From NCBI RefSeq assembly GCF_008632075.1, contig NZ_VWVM01000012.1:4533-68532 (forward strand): DNA of 64,000 bases, read 5' to 3'. The notes beneath the pieces are model-generated. The model ran no database searches. It worked only from the letters and a program-made list of their open reading frames with translations, and was not told the origin of the DNA. The DNA comes from Candidatus Pantoea gossypiicola. Lineage in GTDB: Bacteria; Pseudomonadota; Gammaproteobacteria; Enterobacterales; Enterobacteriaceae. A program made the position numbers and the translations under genes. This document shows, one piece after another, positions 33,993 to 43,948 of the stretch; within the stretch, counting starts at the first letter, position 1; the number at the start of each line of letters is the position of its first letter.

Positions 33993-35603
33993 ATGATCAA
34001 CTCCCTGGCTAAATCCGGGATGCTGAAGGTCGGTCTGAGCCTGATTGCTATGACTGTCGCCGCCGGTGTTCAGGCAAAAACCCTCGTTTACTGTTCTGAA
34101 GGTTCTCCGGAAGGCTTTAACCCGCAGTTGTTCACCTCGGGCACCACCTACGATGCCAGCTCACGTCAGATCTACAACCGACTGGTTGAGTTCACTATCG
34201 GCACCACCGAACTGCACCCTGCCCTGGCAGAGAAGTGGGATGTCAGTGAAGACGGTAAAACCTACACCTTCCACCTGCGTAAAGGTGTGAAGTGGCAGAC
34301 CACCAAAGATTTCAAACCGACGCGCGACTTCAATGCGGATGATGTGGTGTTCACCTTTGAGCGCCAGCTGGATAAAAACAACGCCTATCACGGCGTCTCT
34401 GGCGGCAGCTACGAATACTTCGAAGGCATGGACATGCCGAAGCTGATCAGCAAAATCGAAAAAGTGGACGAGAATACCGTGCGCTTTGTGCTGACGCGTC
34501 CTGAATCGCCGTTCCTTGCTGACCTCGGCATGGACTTCGCCTCGATTCTGTCGAAAGAGTACGCAGACAACATGCTGAAAGCGGGCACCCCGCAAAACGT
34601 TGACCTGAACCCGGTCGGTACCGGTCCGTTCCAGCTGCTGCAGTACCAGAAAGATTCGCGCATCCTTTACAAAGCTAACCCGGATTACTGGGGCACCAAG
34701 CCGAAAATCGACCGCTTAGTCTTCTCCATTACCCCGGATGCGTCGGTGCGTTACGCCAAGCTGCAGAAGGGCGAATGTCAGGTCATGCCGTATCCAAACC
34801 CGGCTGACATTGCGCGTATGAAGCAGGACAAAAACATCAACCTGTATGAGCAGGCTGGCCTGAACGTCGGCTATCTGTCGTACAACGTTGAGAAAAAACC
34901 GCTGGATAACCTGAAAGTGCGTCAGGCACTGACCATGGCGGTCAACAAAAAAGCGATTATCGACGCCGTTTATCAGGGTGCAGGTCAGCCTGCTAAAAAC
35001 CTGATCCCACCAACGATGTGGGGCTATAACGACGACGTAAAAGACTACGCCTACGATCCCGAGAAAGCCAAAGCACTGCTGAAAGAAGCGGGTATGGCAG
35101 ACGGTTTCTCTATCGACCTGTGGGCGATGCCGGTTCAGCGTCCGTACAACCCGAACGCACGTCGCATGGCGGAAATGATCCAGAGCGACTGGGCGAAGAT
35201 TGGCGTGAAAGCCAAAATCGTGACCTACGAGTGGGGCGAATACCTGAAACGCGCCAAAGCGGGTGAGCACCAGACCGTCATGATGGGCTGGACCGGTGAC
35301 AACGGAGATCCGGATAACTTCCTGGCGACCCTGTTCAGCTGTTCAGCGGCCAAAGATGGCTCTAACTACTCGCGCTGGTGTGATAAATCCTTCGAGGATC
35401 AGATTCAGCCAGCTCGCGCCACCGCCGATCAGGCGAAGCGTATTGAGTACTACAAGCAGGCTCAGGTTGTGATGCATGACCAGGCACCGGCGCTGATGAT
35501 CGCGCACTCAACGGTATATGAACCGGTCAGCAAAAAAGTCTCCGGTTACAAAGTCGATCCGCTGGGCGGACACTACTTTGCTCAGGTAGACATTAAAGAA
35601 TAA
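33993..35603 (+). CDS. dppA: Dipeptide ABC transporter substrate-binding protein
   Basis: 536 residues with GGAG upstream. Periplasmic dipeptide receptor, also used for delta-aminolevulinate, haem and chemotaxis in E. coli. A Sec signal (about 1-28, ending VQAKT) precedes a family 5 solute-binding domain beginning LVYCSEGSPEGFNPQL. The mature protein keeps the Asp-containing loops (NGDPDNFLATLFSC) that bind the peptide amino terminus. First gene of dppABCDF; the 171-base gap to dppB contains a hairpin, which fits much higher synthesis of the receptor than of the membrane parts. Confidence 0.97.
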   Translation: MINSLAKSGMLKVGLSLIAMTVAAGVQAKTLVYCSEGSPEGFNPQLFTSGTTYDASSRQIYNRLVEFTIGTTELHPALAEKWDVSEDGKTYTFHLRKGVKWQTTKDFKPTRDFNADDVVFTFERQLDKNNAYHGVSGGSYEYFEGMDMPKLISKIEKVDENTVRFVLTRPESPFLADLGMDFASILSKEYADNMLKAGTPQNVDLNPVGTGPFQLLQYQKDSRILYKANPDYWGTKPKIDRLVFSITPDASVRYAKLQKGECQVMPYPNPADIARMKQDKNINLYEQAGLNVGYLSYNVEKKPLDNLKVRQALTMAVNKKAIIDAVYQGAGQPAKNLIPPTMWGYNDDVKDYAYDPEKAKALLKEAGMADGFSIDLWAMPVQRPYNPNARRMAEMIQSDWAKIGVKAKIVTYEWGEYLKRAKAGEHQTVMMGWTGDNGDPDNFLATLFSCSAAKDGSNYSRWCDKSFEDQIQPARATADQAKRIEYYKQAQVVMHDQAPALMIAHSTVYEPVSKKVSGYKVDPLGGHYFAQVDIKE

Positions 35604-35615
35604 TTGTCGCCTTTT

Positions 35616-35640
35616 CCGGGGCGGCTGCGCGTCGCCCCGG
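35616..35640 (+). terminator. Intercistronic hairpin after dppA
   Basis: An 8-bp GC stem (CCGGGGCG at 35616-35623, CGCCCCGG at 35633-35640) followed by CTTTATC. Likely partial terminator or mRNA stabiliser between dppA and dppB. Confidence 0.7.
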
Positions 35641-35774
35641 CTTTATCTCCCTGTTTTACTGGAAACGGTAGAGGCGCAGCCTGGCTGCGTCGCGGTCGGG
35701 CCTACCCGATCGTCAGATGTAAGCAATAACAACCCGCGCGGCGACGGTCGCACGGACAAGAGAGAACCCGGATT

Positions 35775-36794
35775 ATGCTGCAGTTCATACTCCGACGTCT
35801 GGGCCTTGTCATCCCAACGTTTATCGGTATTACATTACTCACCTTCGCGTTTGTTCACATGATCCCCGGCGATCCGGTGCTGATCATGGCCGGCGAGCGC
35901 GGTATTTCTCCTGAACGTCATGCACAGTTAATGGCGCTGTTAGGTCTGGATCAGCCGCTGTGGAAACAGTACCTGAACTACATTAACGGCGTATTACATG
36001 GCGACCTGGGCATTTCACTGAAGAGCCGCATCCCGGTCTGGGATGAGTTTGTTCCGCGCTTCAAAGCGACGCTGGAACTTGGCATCTGCGCCATGATATT
36101 TGCCGTGGCTATTGGCATCCCGGTTGGGGTGCTGGCGGCGGTAAAGCGTGGTTCGATTTTCGATCACACCGCCGTGGGTATCTCACTGACCGGCTACTCC
36201 ATGCCGATCTTCTGGTGGGGCATCATGCTGATCATGCTGGTCTCGGTGCAGCTCAACCTGACACCGGTTTCCGGGCGGGTCGGCGACACCGTCTTCCTGG
36301 ATGACAGCATGCCGCTGACCGGCTTTATGCTGATCGACACCTTCTTCTGGGGTGAGCCGGGCGACTTCCACGATGCGGTGATGCACATGATCCTGCCCGC
36401 CATCGTGCTCGGCACCATTCCGCTGGCGGTGATTGTACGTATGACGCGTTCGGCAATGCTCGAAGTACTGGGTGAAGATTACATCCGCACGGCGCGCGCC
36501 AAAGGCCTGACGCGGATGCGGGTGATCGTCGTGCACGCGCTGCGCAACGCCATGCTGCCGGTGGTGACGGTCATCGGCCTGCAGGTCGGCACGTTGCTGG
36601 CCGGGGCGATTCTGACTGAAACCATCTTCTCGTGGCCGGGGCTGGGGCGCTGGCTGATTGAAGCGTTGCAGCGCCGTGACTATCCGGTGGTACAGGGTGG
36701 TGTGCTGCTGACGGCAGTACTGATTATTGTGGTCAACCTGCTGGTTGATCTGCTGTATGGCGTGGTTAACCCGCGCATACGTCACAAGAAATAA
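35775..36794 (+). CDS. dppB: Dipeptide ABC transporter permease DppB
   Basis: 339 residues, the E. coli length. Inner-membrane permease with six predicted helices, starting MLQFILRRLGLVIPTFIGITLLTF. The ABC-permease EAA loop is at about 235-255 (EDYIRTARAKGLTRMRVIVVHALRNA), which docks with the ATPases. It forms the channel with DppC, whose gene starts nine bases downstream. Confidence 0.97.
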   Translation: MLQFILRRLGLVIPTFIGITLLTFAFVHMIPGDPVLIMAGERGISPERHAQLMALLGLDQPLWKQYLNYINGVLHGDLGISLKSRIPVWDEFVPRFKATLELGICAMIFAVAIGIPVGVLAAVKRGSIFDHTAVGISLTGYSMPIFWWGIMLIMLVSVQLNLTPVSGRVGDTVFLDDSMPLTGFMLIDTFFWGEPGDFHDAVMHMILPAIVLGTIPLAVIVRMTRSAMLEVLGEDYIRTARAKGLTRMRVIVVHALRNAMLPVVTVIGLQVGTLLAGAILTETIFSWPGLGRWLIEALQRRDYPVVQGGVLLTAVLIIVVNLLVDLLYGVVNPRIRHKK

Positions 36795-36803
36795 GGGGGC
36801 ATC

Positions 36804-37706
36804 ATGTCTGTTGTTGATCCCGGCAGCGTTACCGTTGCACCCAAGCCGATGACCCCGTTCCAGGAATTCTGGCACTACTTCAAACGTAACAAAGGCGCGG
36901 TCATCGGCCTGGTCTACATCATCATTGTGCTGCTGTGCGCTATTTTCGCCGATGTGCTGGCCCCGCATGCGCCTGCTGAGCAGTTCCGCGACGCGCTGCT
37001 GCATCCGCCGGTCTGGCAGGAAGGCGGTAACTGGAGCTACATTCTGGGCACCGACGACGTGGGCCGCGATGTGCTGTCGCGTCTGATGTACGGGGCGCGC
37101 CTGTCGCTGCTGGTAGGCTGTCTGGTGGTGGTACTGTCGCTGATTTTCGGCGTGATATTTGGCCTGCTGGCCGGTTATCTTGGCGGCGTGGTCGATGCCA
37201 TCATCATGCGTGTGGTCGACATCATGCTGGCATTGCCCAGTCTGCTGCTGGCGCTGGTGCTGGTCGCCATCTTCGGTCCCTCAATCGTTAACGCCTCCAT
37301 TGCGCTGACCTTTGTGGCACTGCCGCACTATATCCGTCTGACCCGCGCCGCGGTGCTGGTGGAAGTGAACCGCGACTATGTGACCGCCTCCGGCGTGGCC
37401 GGTGCCGGTATGCTGCGCCAGATGTTTGTGAATATTCTGCCTAACTGCCTGGCACCGCTGATCGTGCAGGCGTCATTAGGTTTCTCCAACGCCATTCTTG
37501 ATATGGCGGCGTTGGGCTTTCTCGGTATGGGTGCGCAACCGCCAACGCCGGAGTGGGGCACCATGCTCTCCGACGTGCTGCAGTATGCGCAAAGTGCCTG
37601 GTGGGTCGTGACCTTCCCTGGATTGGTCATTCTGCTTACCGTGCTGGCATTTAACCTGATGGGCGATGGTTTGCGTGATGCCCTCGACCCGAAACTCAAG
37701 CAGTAA
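36804..37706 (+). CDS. dppC: Dipeptide ABC transporter permease DppC
   Basis: 300 residues with GGGGGC near the start. Second permease of the dipeptide importer. The N-terminal OppC-type segment (FKRNKGAVIGLVYIIIVLLCAIFADVLAPH) is followed by a GTDDVGRDVLSRLMYGARLSL block and the EAA loop (NRDYVTASGVAGAGMLRQMFVNILPN). Six helices in total. It sits between dppB (9 bases) and dppD (12 bases). Confidence 0.97.
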   Translation: MSVVDPGSVTVAPKPMTPFQEFWHYFKRNKGAVIGLVYIIIVLLCAIFADVLAPHAPAEQFRDALLHPPVWQEGGNWSYILGTDDVGRDVLSRLMYGARLSLLVGCLVVVLSLIFGVIFGLLAGYLGGVVDAIIMRVVDIMLALPSLLLALVLVAIFGPSIVNASIALTFVALPHYIRLTRAAVLVEVNRDYVTASGVAGAGMLRQMFVNILPNCLAPLIVQASLGFSNAILDMAALGFLGMGAQPPTPEWGTMLSDVLQYAQSAWWVVTFPGLVILLTVLAFNLMGDGLRDALDPKLKQ

Positions 37707-37718
37707 AGAGGCACCGAG

Positions 37719-38705
37719 ATGGCGTTATTAAATGTAGACAAACTATCGGTGCATTTCGGCGACGATAAAGCACCGTTCCGTGCGGTTGACCGCATCAGTT
37801 ATCAGGTTGAGCAGGGCCAGGTCGTCGGTATCGTGGGCGAGTCCGGCTCCGGTAAATCGGTAAGTTCACTGGCGATCATGGGACTGATCGACTTCCCTGG
37901 CAAAGTGATGGCGGAGAAGCTGGAGTTCAACCAGCGCGATCTGAAACGGATCTCTGAAAAAGAGCGCCGCCAGCTGGTGGGCGCAGAAGTGGCAATGATT
38001 TTTCAGGACCCGATGACCAGTCTGAATCCCTGCTACACCGTGGGTTTCCAGATTATGGAAGCGATCAAGGTGCATCAGGGCGGCAATAAACGCACCCGGC
38101 GTCAGCGGGCAATCGACCTGCTGAACCAGGTGGGGATTCCCGATCCCGCGTCGCGGCTTGATGTCTATCCTCACCAGCTGTCGGGCGGCATGAGCCAGCG
38201 CGTGATGATTGCGATGGCGATCGCCTGCCGGCCTAAGCTGCTGATCGCCGATGAGCCGACCACGGCGCTCGACGTGACCATTCAGGCGCAGATCATTGAA
38301 CTGCTGCTGGATCTGCAGCGGCAGGAGAACATGGCGCTGATCCTGATTACGCACGATCTGGCGTTAGTGGCAGAAGCGGCGCACCACATTATCGTGATGT
38401 ATGCCGGTCAGGTGGTGGAGAGCGGTAAAGCGACCGATATCTTCAAAGCGCCGCGCCATCCTTATACGCAGGCGCTGCTGCGTGCGCTGCCGGAGTTTGC
38501 GGCCGATAAAGCGCGTCTGGCGTCACTGCCAGGCGTGGTGCCGGGCAAGTATGACCGCCCGGCTGGCTGTCTGCTTAACCCACGCTGCCCTTATGCGACT
38601 GACCTTTGTCGCCAGGAAGAACCGGAACTGCGCACCATTCCAGGACGTCAGTCCAAGTGTCACTATCCGCTGGATGATGCCGGGAGACCCACTTATGAGT
38701 CATGA
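37719..38705 (+). CDS. dppD: Dipeptide ABC transporter ATP-binding protein DppD
   Basis: 328 residues. Cytoplasmic ATPase that powers import with DppF. Walker A is GESGSGKS (residues about 47-54), the Q-loop is [10 protein letters not shown], the signature is LSGGMSQR, Walker B is LLIADEP and the H-loop His is in LITHDLA. The C-terminal oligopeptide-transporter extension carries four Cys ([14 protein letters not shown], then CHYPL), as found in Fe-S-binding members. It overlaps dppF by 11 bases. Confidence 0.97.
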   Translation: MALLNVDKLSVHFGDDKAPFRAVDRISYQVEQGQVVGIVGESGSGKSVSSLAIMGLIDFPGKVMAEKLEFNQRDLKRISEKERRQLVGAEVAMIFQDPMTSLNPCYTVGFQIMEAIKVHQGGNKRTRRQRAIDLLNQVGIPDPASRLDVYPHQLSGGMSQRVMIAMAIACRPKLLIADEPTTALDVTIQAQIIELLLDLQRQENMALILITHDLALVAEAAHHIIVMYAGQVVESGKATDIFKAPRHPYTQALLRALPEFAADKARLASLPGVVPGKYDRPAGCLLNPRCPYATDLCRQEEPELRTIPGRQSKCHYPLDDAGRPTYES

Positions 38706-39717
38706 AATCACGAAAGATCAGTTCCTGCTGCAGGCGATTGATCTGAAAAAACACTACCCGGTGAAGAAGGGTCTGTTTGGTCAGGAGCGTCTGGTTAAGG
38801 CGCTGGATGGCGTCTCTTTTAATCTGGAGCGCGGCAAAACGCTGGCGGTCGTCGGCGAGTCAGGCTGTGGTAAATCCACGCTGGGCCGCCTGCTGACGAT
38901 GATTGAAACCCCGACCGAAGGGCAGCTTTACTGGCACGGTCAGGATCTGCTGAAACACGATCCCCAGGCGCAGAAGCTGCGGCGTCAGAAAATCCAGATC
39001 GTGTTCCAGAACCCGTATGGCTCACTCAATCCGCGTAAGAAAGTCAGCCAGATTCTGGAAGAGCCGCTGGTGATCAATACCCAGCTGACCAAAGCGGAAC
39101 GTCGCGAGAAGACGCTGGAGATGATGGCGAAAGTGGGCCTGAAAACCGAACATTACGATCGCTATCCGCACATGTTCTCAGGCGGTCAGCGTCAGCGTAT
39201 CGCTATCGCACGTGGACTCATGCTCGATCCGGACGTGCTGATTGCCGATGAGCCGGTTTCGGCGCTCGACGTTTCGGTACGTGCTCAGGTGCTGAACCTG
39301 ATGATGGATTTGCAGCAGGACATGGGACTCTCCTACGTCTTTATCTCCCACGATTTGTCGGTGGTAGAACACATTGCCGATGAGGTGATGGTGATGTATC
39401 TCGGCCGTTGTGTCGAGAAGGGCAGTAAAGAGGCGATTTTTGCTAACCCGCGCCATCCTTACACCCAGGCTTTGCTGTCAGCGACGCCGCGTCTGAATCC
39501 GGACGACCGTCGTGAGCGCATTAAACTGACCGGCGAGCTGCCCAGCCCGCTCAATCCGCCGCCAGGCTGCGCCTTCAATGCGCGCTGCCACCGACGTTTT
39601 GGCACCTGCGTACAGCTGCAACCGAAGCTGAAAAACTATGGTGGTCAGGAGATTGCCTGCTTCGCGGTTGATCAGGATGAGAATCAGCCGGTGGGTGTGG
39701 CAGAAAAGGTCAGCTGA
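38695..39717 (+). CDS. dppF: Dipeptide ABC transporter ATP-binding protein DppF
   Basis: 340 residues from ATG 38695 behind GGGAGA. The frame is open far upstream inside dppD, but that stretch is a dppD shadow. Walker [10 protein letters not shown]-loop [10 protein letters not shown], signature FSGGQRQR, Walker B VLIADEP and H-loop FISHDLS are intact. The C-terminal Cys block ([14 protein letters not shown]) matches the OppF/DppF type. It starts inside dppD, so the two ATPases are translationally coupled. Last gene of the operon. Confidence 0.97.
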   Translation: MSHEITKDQFLLQAIDLKKHYPVKKGLFGQERLVKALDGVSFNLERGKTLAVVGESGCGKSTLGRLLTMIETPTEGQLYWHGQDLLKHDPQAQKLRRQKIQIVFQNPYGSLNPRKKVSQILEEPLVINTQLTKAERREKTLEMMAKVGLKTEHYDRYPHMFSGGQRQRIAIARGLMLDPDVLIADEPVSALDVSVRAQVLNLMMDLQQDMGLSYVFISHDLSVVEHIADEVMVMYLGRCVEKGSKEAIFANPRHPYTQALLSATPRLNPDDRRERIKLTGELPSPLNPPPGCAFNARCHRRFGTCVQLQPKLKNYGGQEIACFAVDQDENQPVGVAEKVS

Positions 39718-39755
39718 GGATTGTCGGTTCAGGCCGTTAATTCAGTGGCGGCTCA

Positions 39756-39823
39756 GGGAGCATACGCCCTCCGCAAAGACGCCATTCATGGCCTGCGATG
39801 CTTTGCTACAGGCGTATGCTCCC
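39756..39823. repeat. Palindromic intergenic element, copy B (short form)
   Basis: 68 bases with perfect 13-bp inverted ends (39756-39768 with 39811-39823) and complementary interior blocks containing GCAAAG and CTTTGC. It is the short form of the 32980-33081 element. It lies 39 bases past the dppF stop, so the two copies flank the dpp operon. Confidence 0.85.
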
Positions 39824-39903
39824 CTCTCCTGAAGAGGGTTAGCCGTCTGTGGTTCTGATTTGGTAATGCAATACACCCTGAGCCGGTACAATTTCTTAAG
39901 ACG

Positions 39904-39930
39904 AAGGCTCCTTACTGGAGCCTTTTTTTA
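39904..39930 (+). terminator. Terminator downstream of dppF
   Basis: An 8-bp stem (AAGGCTCC at 39904-39911, GGAGCCTT at 39917-39924) with a five-base loop and seven T. Confidence 0.9.
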
Positions 39931-40400
39931 TCTCAATTGCGCTGTAAACCGCACCGTCGGGAGACCCGCCATCACATTTCGGTTATTTTCCCTCTTTTTC
40001 CGTTATCAGATTTAACCTGTTTTTCTTCTGGCGAAATGAGCAGCCAAAAAAGATAAATACTCCAAATCCCTTATGACAGCGATCAGACTTTTTTGCGCCT
40101 GCGGCAGCCCGATCGTGGCATAACATTGCGCTTATCGTGTCCCGCCTGGCTGTGCCAGTGGTTGTCATAGCGGCTAAGTCTTAAAAATTATTGAAACATC
40201 GCAGATTAATTTAACTTAAACATCACTTATTAATTATAGGGGCTAATCATCTTATATTGGCTTTATTCCGCTGTAAGTGAATCTTTATGATTAAACTATT
40301 TTATTGAATCTGCTTTATTTGTAATCAGGTTTTTCTGACTGACATTAAAGGGATGTGTTATATTCCAGGAAAATTCCTCCCTTGTTGCAGGCCACGGCCA
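39931..40400 (+). promoter_or_regulatory. AT-rich region upstream of cellulose operon I
   Basis: 470 bases with no gene. The DNA from about 40180 is markedly AT-rich, unlike the bcs genes, which suits an H-NS- or RpoS-controlled promoter. TTATAT at about 40358 is a possible -10 element. No operator was identified. Confidence 0.45.
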
Positions 40401-40994
40401 ATGAAGAATAATTACGATGATTTGCAGCGTTTTAAAGAGAAAACGCAAACGCTCGACATCGACTTTAAAGATATGTCTGGCCAGGCGCAGGAAGCGGCGG
40501 AACACAGTAAATGGGCTTTAATTCGCCAGCTGGCAAAAGAGGACCATCAGACCTCATTGGGGGGCGGTCAGCGTATCGACCTGCCGCAGCCGCAGCCACT
40601 GCGCGGGGATGAATTTACCGCGCCACCGCCTGAGGCACCGGCAAGGCCTGCCACACTCAGCGCGCAACCGACGACATCAGCCCGCAGCGCAATTCTCGAT
40701 AGTCTGTCAGGCAGCAACCTGCCCACAGCCCGCACGGCTGAACGTGACCCTTCATCACTGTTTCCGCCGCCACCGCAAAAACGGGCTTTAGCTGAGCCTG
40801 TTGCTGTATCACATGCTCAGCCCGTCCGGCCCGCCATGGTGGCGGATTTAAAGCCCGCTATGACGCCTGCCACCCCCCATTCTGAACCGGAACGGTTTGG
40901 TGCGTTGTTCCGCTCACGCGACAGCGAACCGTCGAATCTGCCGAAAGAAACCTTACTCAAACCGTTACTGGAGAAGATTGCGCTATGCCGTTAG
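40401..40994 (+). CDS. bcsO: Cellulose biosynthesis protein BcsO
   Basis: 197 residues from ATG 40401; the upstream ATG at 40353 adds residues with no family likeness. The N-terminal block (NNYDDLQRFKEKTQTLDIDFKDMSGQ) matches the BcsO family, followed by a long Pro/Ala-rich, probably disordered stretch (about 60-160) and a short conserved FGALFRS segment. BcsO occurs in operons that also have bcsD and is thought to help position the synthase complex; no catalytic function is known. It overlaps bcsQ by 10 bases and begins operon I. Confidence 0.85.
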   Translation: MKNNYDDLQRFKEKTQTLDIDFKDMSGQAQEAAEHSKWALIRQLAKEDHQTSLGGGQRIDLPQPQPLRGDEFTAPPPEAPARPATLSAQPTTSARSAILDSLSGSNLPTARTAERDPSSLFPPPPQKRALAEPVAVSHAQPVRPAMVADLKPAMTPATPHSEPERFGALFRSRDSEPSNLPKETLLKPLLEKIALCR

Positions 40995-41788
40995 TTTGTG
41001 TGTGCTCGCCGAAGGGAGGCGTGGGGAAAACCACGCTGGCGGCGAATCTGGCCTGGAGTCTGGCGCGTTCCGGTAGCAAAGTTCTGGCCATTGATTTTGA
41101 TGTGCAGAATGCACTGCGTCTTCATTTTGGCGTGCCGCTGCATGATGGCCGCGGATTTGTGGCGCGCTCAGAAGAGCAGGCGGACTGGAGCCAGTCGATT
41201 CTTACCACCGGCGGAAATATCTTTGTCCTGCCCTATGGCGATGTCACCGAGCCACAGCGCGAACGGTTCGAAGAGAACCTGATGAAAGATCCCCACTTTA
41301 TTAAGCGTGGTCTGGATACGGTACTTAATTATCCCGGTCTGGTGATTGTCGCTGATTTTCCGCCTGGTCCGGGCCCGGCCCTTAAAGCAATGACGGCGCT
41401 GGCCGATATGCATTTAGTGGTGATGTTAGCGGATACCGCCTCTGTGTCGTTATTACCGCAGATTGAAGAGAACCGGATGACCGGGAAACCGCTCAATAAT
41501 AAGCATGGGCACTATTTTATCCTGAACCAGTGCGATAACCGCCGGAATATTAATCGTGATGTCACTGCATTTATGCAGCAGCGTCTGGGCGATAATTTAC
41601 TGGGCGTGGTTCACCGTGATGAAAGTGTGGGTGAAGCCAATGCTTCCCAGCAGTCCGTATATGATTTCAGCCCTGCCTCAGCAGCGGCATTTGATATTGA
41701 ACTGATCGCCAAACGGGTCAGCAGCATTCTGAATATCACCGTGGGAAATGGTGAAGTTCAGGCTCCCATCCGCACAAATCATTTTTAG
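40985..41788 (+). CDS. bcsQ: Cellulose synthase-associated MinD-like ATPase BcsQ (operon I)
   Basis: 267 residues. ParA/MinD-family ATPase with a full deviant Walker A, SPKGGVGKTTLA (residues 8-19), a switch Asp in DFDVQN and the ADFPPGPGPA Walker B region. In enterobacteria BcsQ localises the cellulose machinery at the pole and is needed for cellulose production. Unlike the operon II copy, this one has the canonical signature Lys (KGG). It is coupled to bcsO and lies 48 bases before bcsA. Confidence 0.92.
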   Translation: MPLVCVCSPKGGVGKTTLAANLAWSLARSGSKVLAIDFDVQNALRLHFGVPLHDGRGFVARSEEQADWSQSILTTGGNIFVLPYGDVTEPQRERFEENLMKDPHFIKRGLDTVLNYPGLVIVADFPPGPGPALKAMTALADMHLVVMLADTASVSLLPQIEENRMTGKPLNNKHGHYFILNQCDNRRNINRDVTAFMQQRLGDNLLGVVHRDESVGEANASQQSVYDFSPASAAAFDIELIAKRVSSILNITVGNGEVQAPIRTNHF

Positions 41789-41836
41789 TCGGCTACTGCA
41801 GGCGACTGACTTAAACAGCTCTTCTCAGGGTGAATC

Positions 41837-43948
41837 ATGAGTAAAATCGGGTTTTACCTGCTGCTGCTGGTGCTTGCACCCGTTGCCGCGGTGATCATCA
41901 TTACGCCGATGGACAGCCAGAAACAGTATATTTTTGGTCTGATCAGCATCGGCATGATGTTTTTATTGGGTTTCAGCAAGAGCCGCAAAATAACCGTGGT
42001 GATGGTGATTCTCTCTGCCCTGATGTCCAGCCGTTATATCTGGTGGCGCACCACTGAGACGCTGCACTTTAATTCCGAAGTCGAGGCGATATTAGGGATT
42101 GGCTTATATCTGGCGGAGCTTTACGTCTGGCTGATCTTAATTCTCGGCTTCCTGCAAACCACCTGGCCATTAAAGCGCACCATTGAGCCATTGCCGGACG
42201 ATACCCGTCTGTGGCCGACGGTCGATATTTATGTGCCGTCTTACAATGAAAGCCTGGATGTGATGCGCGATACCGTGCTGGCGGCGCAGTGTATCGACTA
42301 CCCGCGTGACAAACTCAAAATCTATCTGCTGGATGATGGCAAGCGCAGCGAATTTGCCCGCTTTGCGGCGGATGTCGGGGTAGGGTATATCACCCGCGAC
42401 GACAACAAACATGCCAAAGCCGGTAACCTCAACCATGCAATGAAAATCACCAAAGGTGAACTGATTTGCATCTTCGACTGCGACCACGTGGCGACCCGCA
42501 CCTTCCTGCAGGCGACGGTGGGACCGTTTCTGAAAGATCCGAAGCTGGCGCTGTTGCAGACGCCGCACTACTTCTATTCGCCCGATCCCTTTGAGCGTAA
42601 TCTGCGCGCTGCGCGCAGCATTCCCAACGAAGGCGCGCTGTTTTATGGCCCGGTGCAGCAGGGTAACGACAACTGGAATGCCACTTTCTTCTGCGGCTCC
42701 TGTGCGGTGATCCGTCGTTCGGCGCTGGAAGAGATTGGCGGCTTTGCCGTTGAAACTGTCACCGAAGATGCACACACCGCCCTGAAAATGCAGCGCCTGG
42801 GCTGGGGTTCAGCGTTCCTGTCGATCCCGCTGGCGGCCGGCCTGGCGACCGAACGTCTGGGTCTGCATATCATCCAGCGTACCCGCTGGGCGCGCGGCAT
42901 GACGCAGATTTTCCGCGTCGATAATCCGCTGTTTGGCCGTGGCCTGAAGTGGCAGCAGCGTCTTTGCTACCTCAACGCCATGCTCCACTTCCAGTTCGGC
43001 CTGCCACGCGTCGCCTTTCTGACCGCGCCGCTGGCTTACCTGCTGTTTAACCTGAATATTATTCATTCGTCGGCATCGCTGATTTTTGCCTACGTGCTGC
43101 CGCATCTGGTGATGTCGCTTTATGTTAACTCACGCATGAATGGCCGTTTCCGTTACACCTTCTGGGGTGAGATTTATGAGACGGTGATGTGCTTCCATCT
43201 GGTCATTCCGACCATCCTGACGCTACTGTCGCCGAAACATGGCAAGTTTAACGTGACCGACAAAGGCGGTGTGCTGGATCAGGGCTTCTTCGATTTCCAC
43301 ATCGTGCGTCCGCACGTGATTGTGGCGCTGTTGCTGGGCATCGGGATTGTTGCTGGCGTAGTGCGTGCAGTGATGCATGACTATTTTGGCGTCGACCCAT
43401 ACGTTATTGCGCTCAACGTCGGCTGGGCGATTTTCAGCCTGATTATTCTGATGGCGGCGATTGCCGTGGCGCGCGAAACCAAACAGGTGCGTAAAACCAT
43501 CCGTGTTGACGTACAAATCCCGGCGATTATTCACTACGCCAGCGGCATTTCATCACGCACCCTGACCAGCAACCTGTCGATGGGCGGTGCACAGCTCGAT
43601 GCGCCGGATGGCCGTCATGAAACGGACGAAATTGAAGAGATTGATCTTCTGCTGAAATCCGGCGCGATCACCATCCCGGTGAGTAAGATTTCTGGCGATG
43701 ACGAGAGCATTCGCCTGCGCTTTGAGGCGATGCCGCTGGCGCGCCGTCGCGAACTGGTGCGTGTGGTGCTGGCACGTGCGGATGCCTGGATCCAGCCAGA
43801 GTATAAGCAGGACAACCCGCTGATTTCACTGGGCACCATTATCCGTACCGTATTTGAGCTGTTCTGGCTGACCTGGAGGGGCCGCCACGATAAACGTAAA
43901 AAAGTCGACCCGGTTGTCGCGGCGGCGAAAGAGGATGGCGCGGCATGA
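41837..43948 (+). CDS. bcsA: Cellulose synthase catalytic subunit BcsA (operon I)
   Basis: 703 residues. Inner-membrane processive family 2 glycosyltransferase making beta-1,4-glucan from UDP-glucose. It has N-terminal helices, then the catalytic loop with Asp166-167 (LLDDGK), DCD at 214-216, TED at 309-311 and QRTRW at 347-351, further helices, and a C-terminal PilZ domain with RKTIR (552-556) and NLSMGG (579-584) for c-di-GMP. It lacks the roughly 150-residue N-terminal extension of the operon II copy. It overlaps bcsB by ATGA. Confidence 0.96.
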   Translation: MSKIGFYLLLLVLAPVAAVIIITPMDSQKQYIFGLISIGMMFLLGFSKSRKITVVMVILSALMSSRYIWWRTTETLHFNSEVEAILGIGLYLAELYVWLILILGFLQTTWPLKRTIEPLPDDTRLWPTVDIYVPSYNESLDVMRDTVLAAQCIDYPRDKLKIYLLDDGKRSEFARFAADVGVGYITRDDNKHAKAGNLNHAMKITKGELICIFDCDHVATRTFLQATVGPFLKDPKLALLQTPHYFYSPDPFERNLRAARSIPNEGALFYGPVQQGNDNWNATFFCGSCAVIRRSALEEIGGFAVETVTEDAHTALKMQRLGWGSAFLSIPLAAGLATERLGLHIIQRTRWARGMTQIFRVDNPLFGRGLKWQQRLCYLNAMLHFQFGLPRVAFLTAPLAYLLFNLNIIHSSASLIFAYVLPHLVMSLYVNSRMNGRFRYTFWGEIYETVMCFHLVIPTILTLLSPKHGKFNVTDKGGVLDQGFFDFHIVRPHVIVALLLGIGIVAGVVRAVMHDYFGVDPYVIALNVGWAIFSLIILMAAIAVARETKQVRKTIRVDVQIPAIIHYASGISSRTLTSNLSMGGAQLDAPDGRHETDEIEEIDLLLKSGAITIPVSKISGDDESIRLRFEAMPLARRRELVRVVLARADAWIQPEYKQDNPLISLGTIIRTVFELFWLTWRGRHDKRKKVDPVVAAAKEDGAA

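Noticed and set aside
38401..38694. 98-residue N-terminal extension of DppF
   Set aside because: It overlaps dppD in another frame and has no family likeness; ATG 38695 matches the DppF start.
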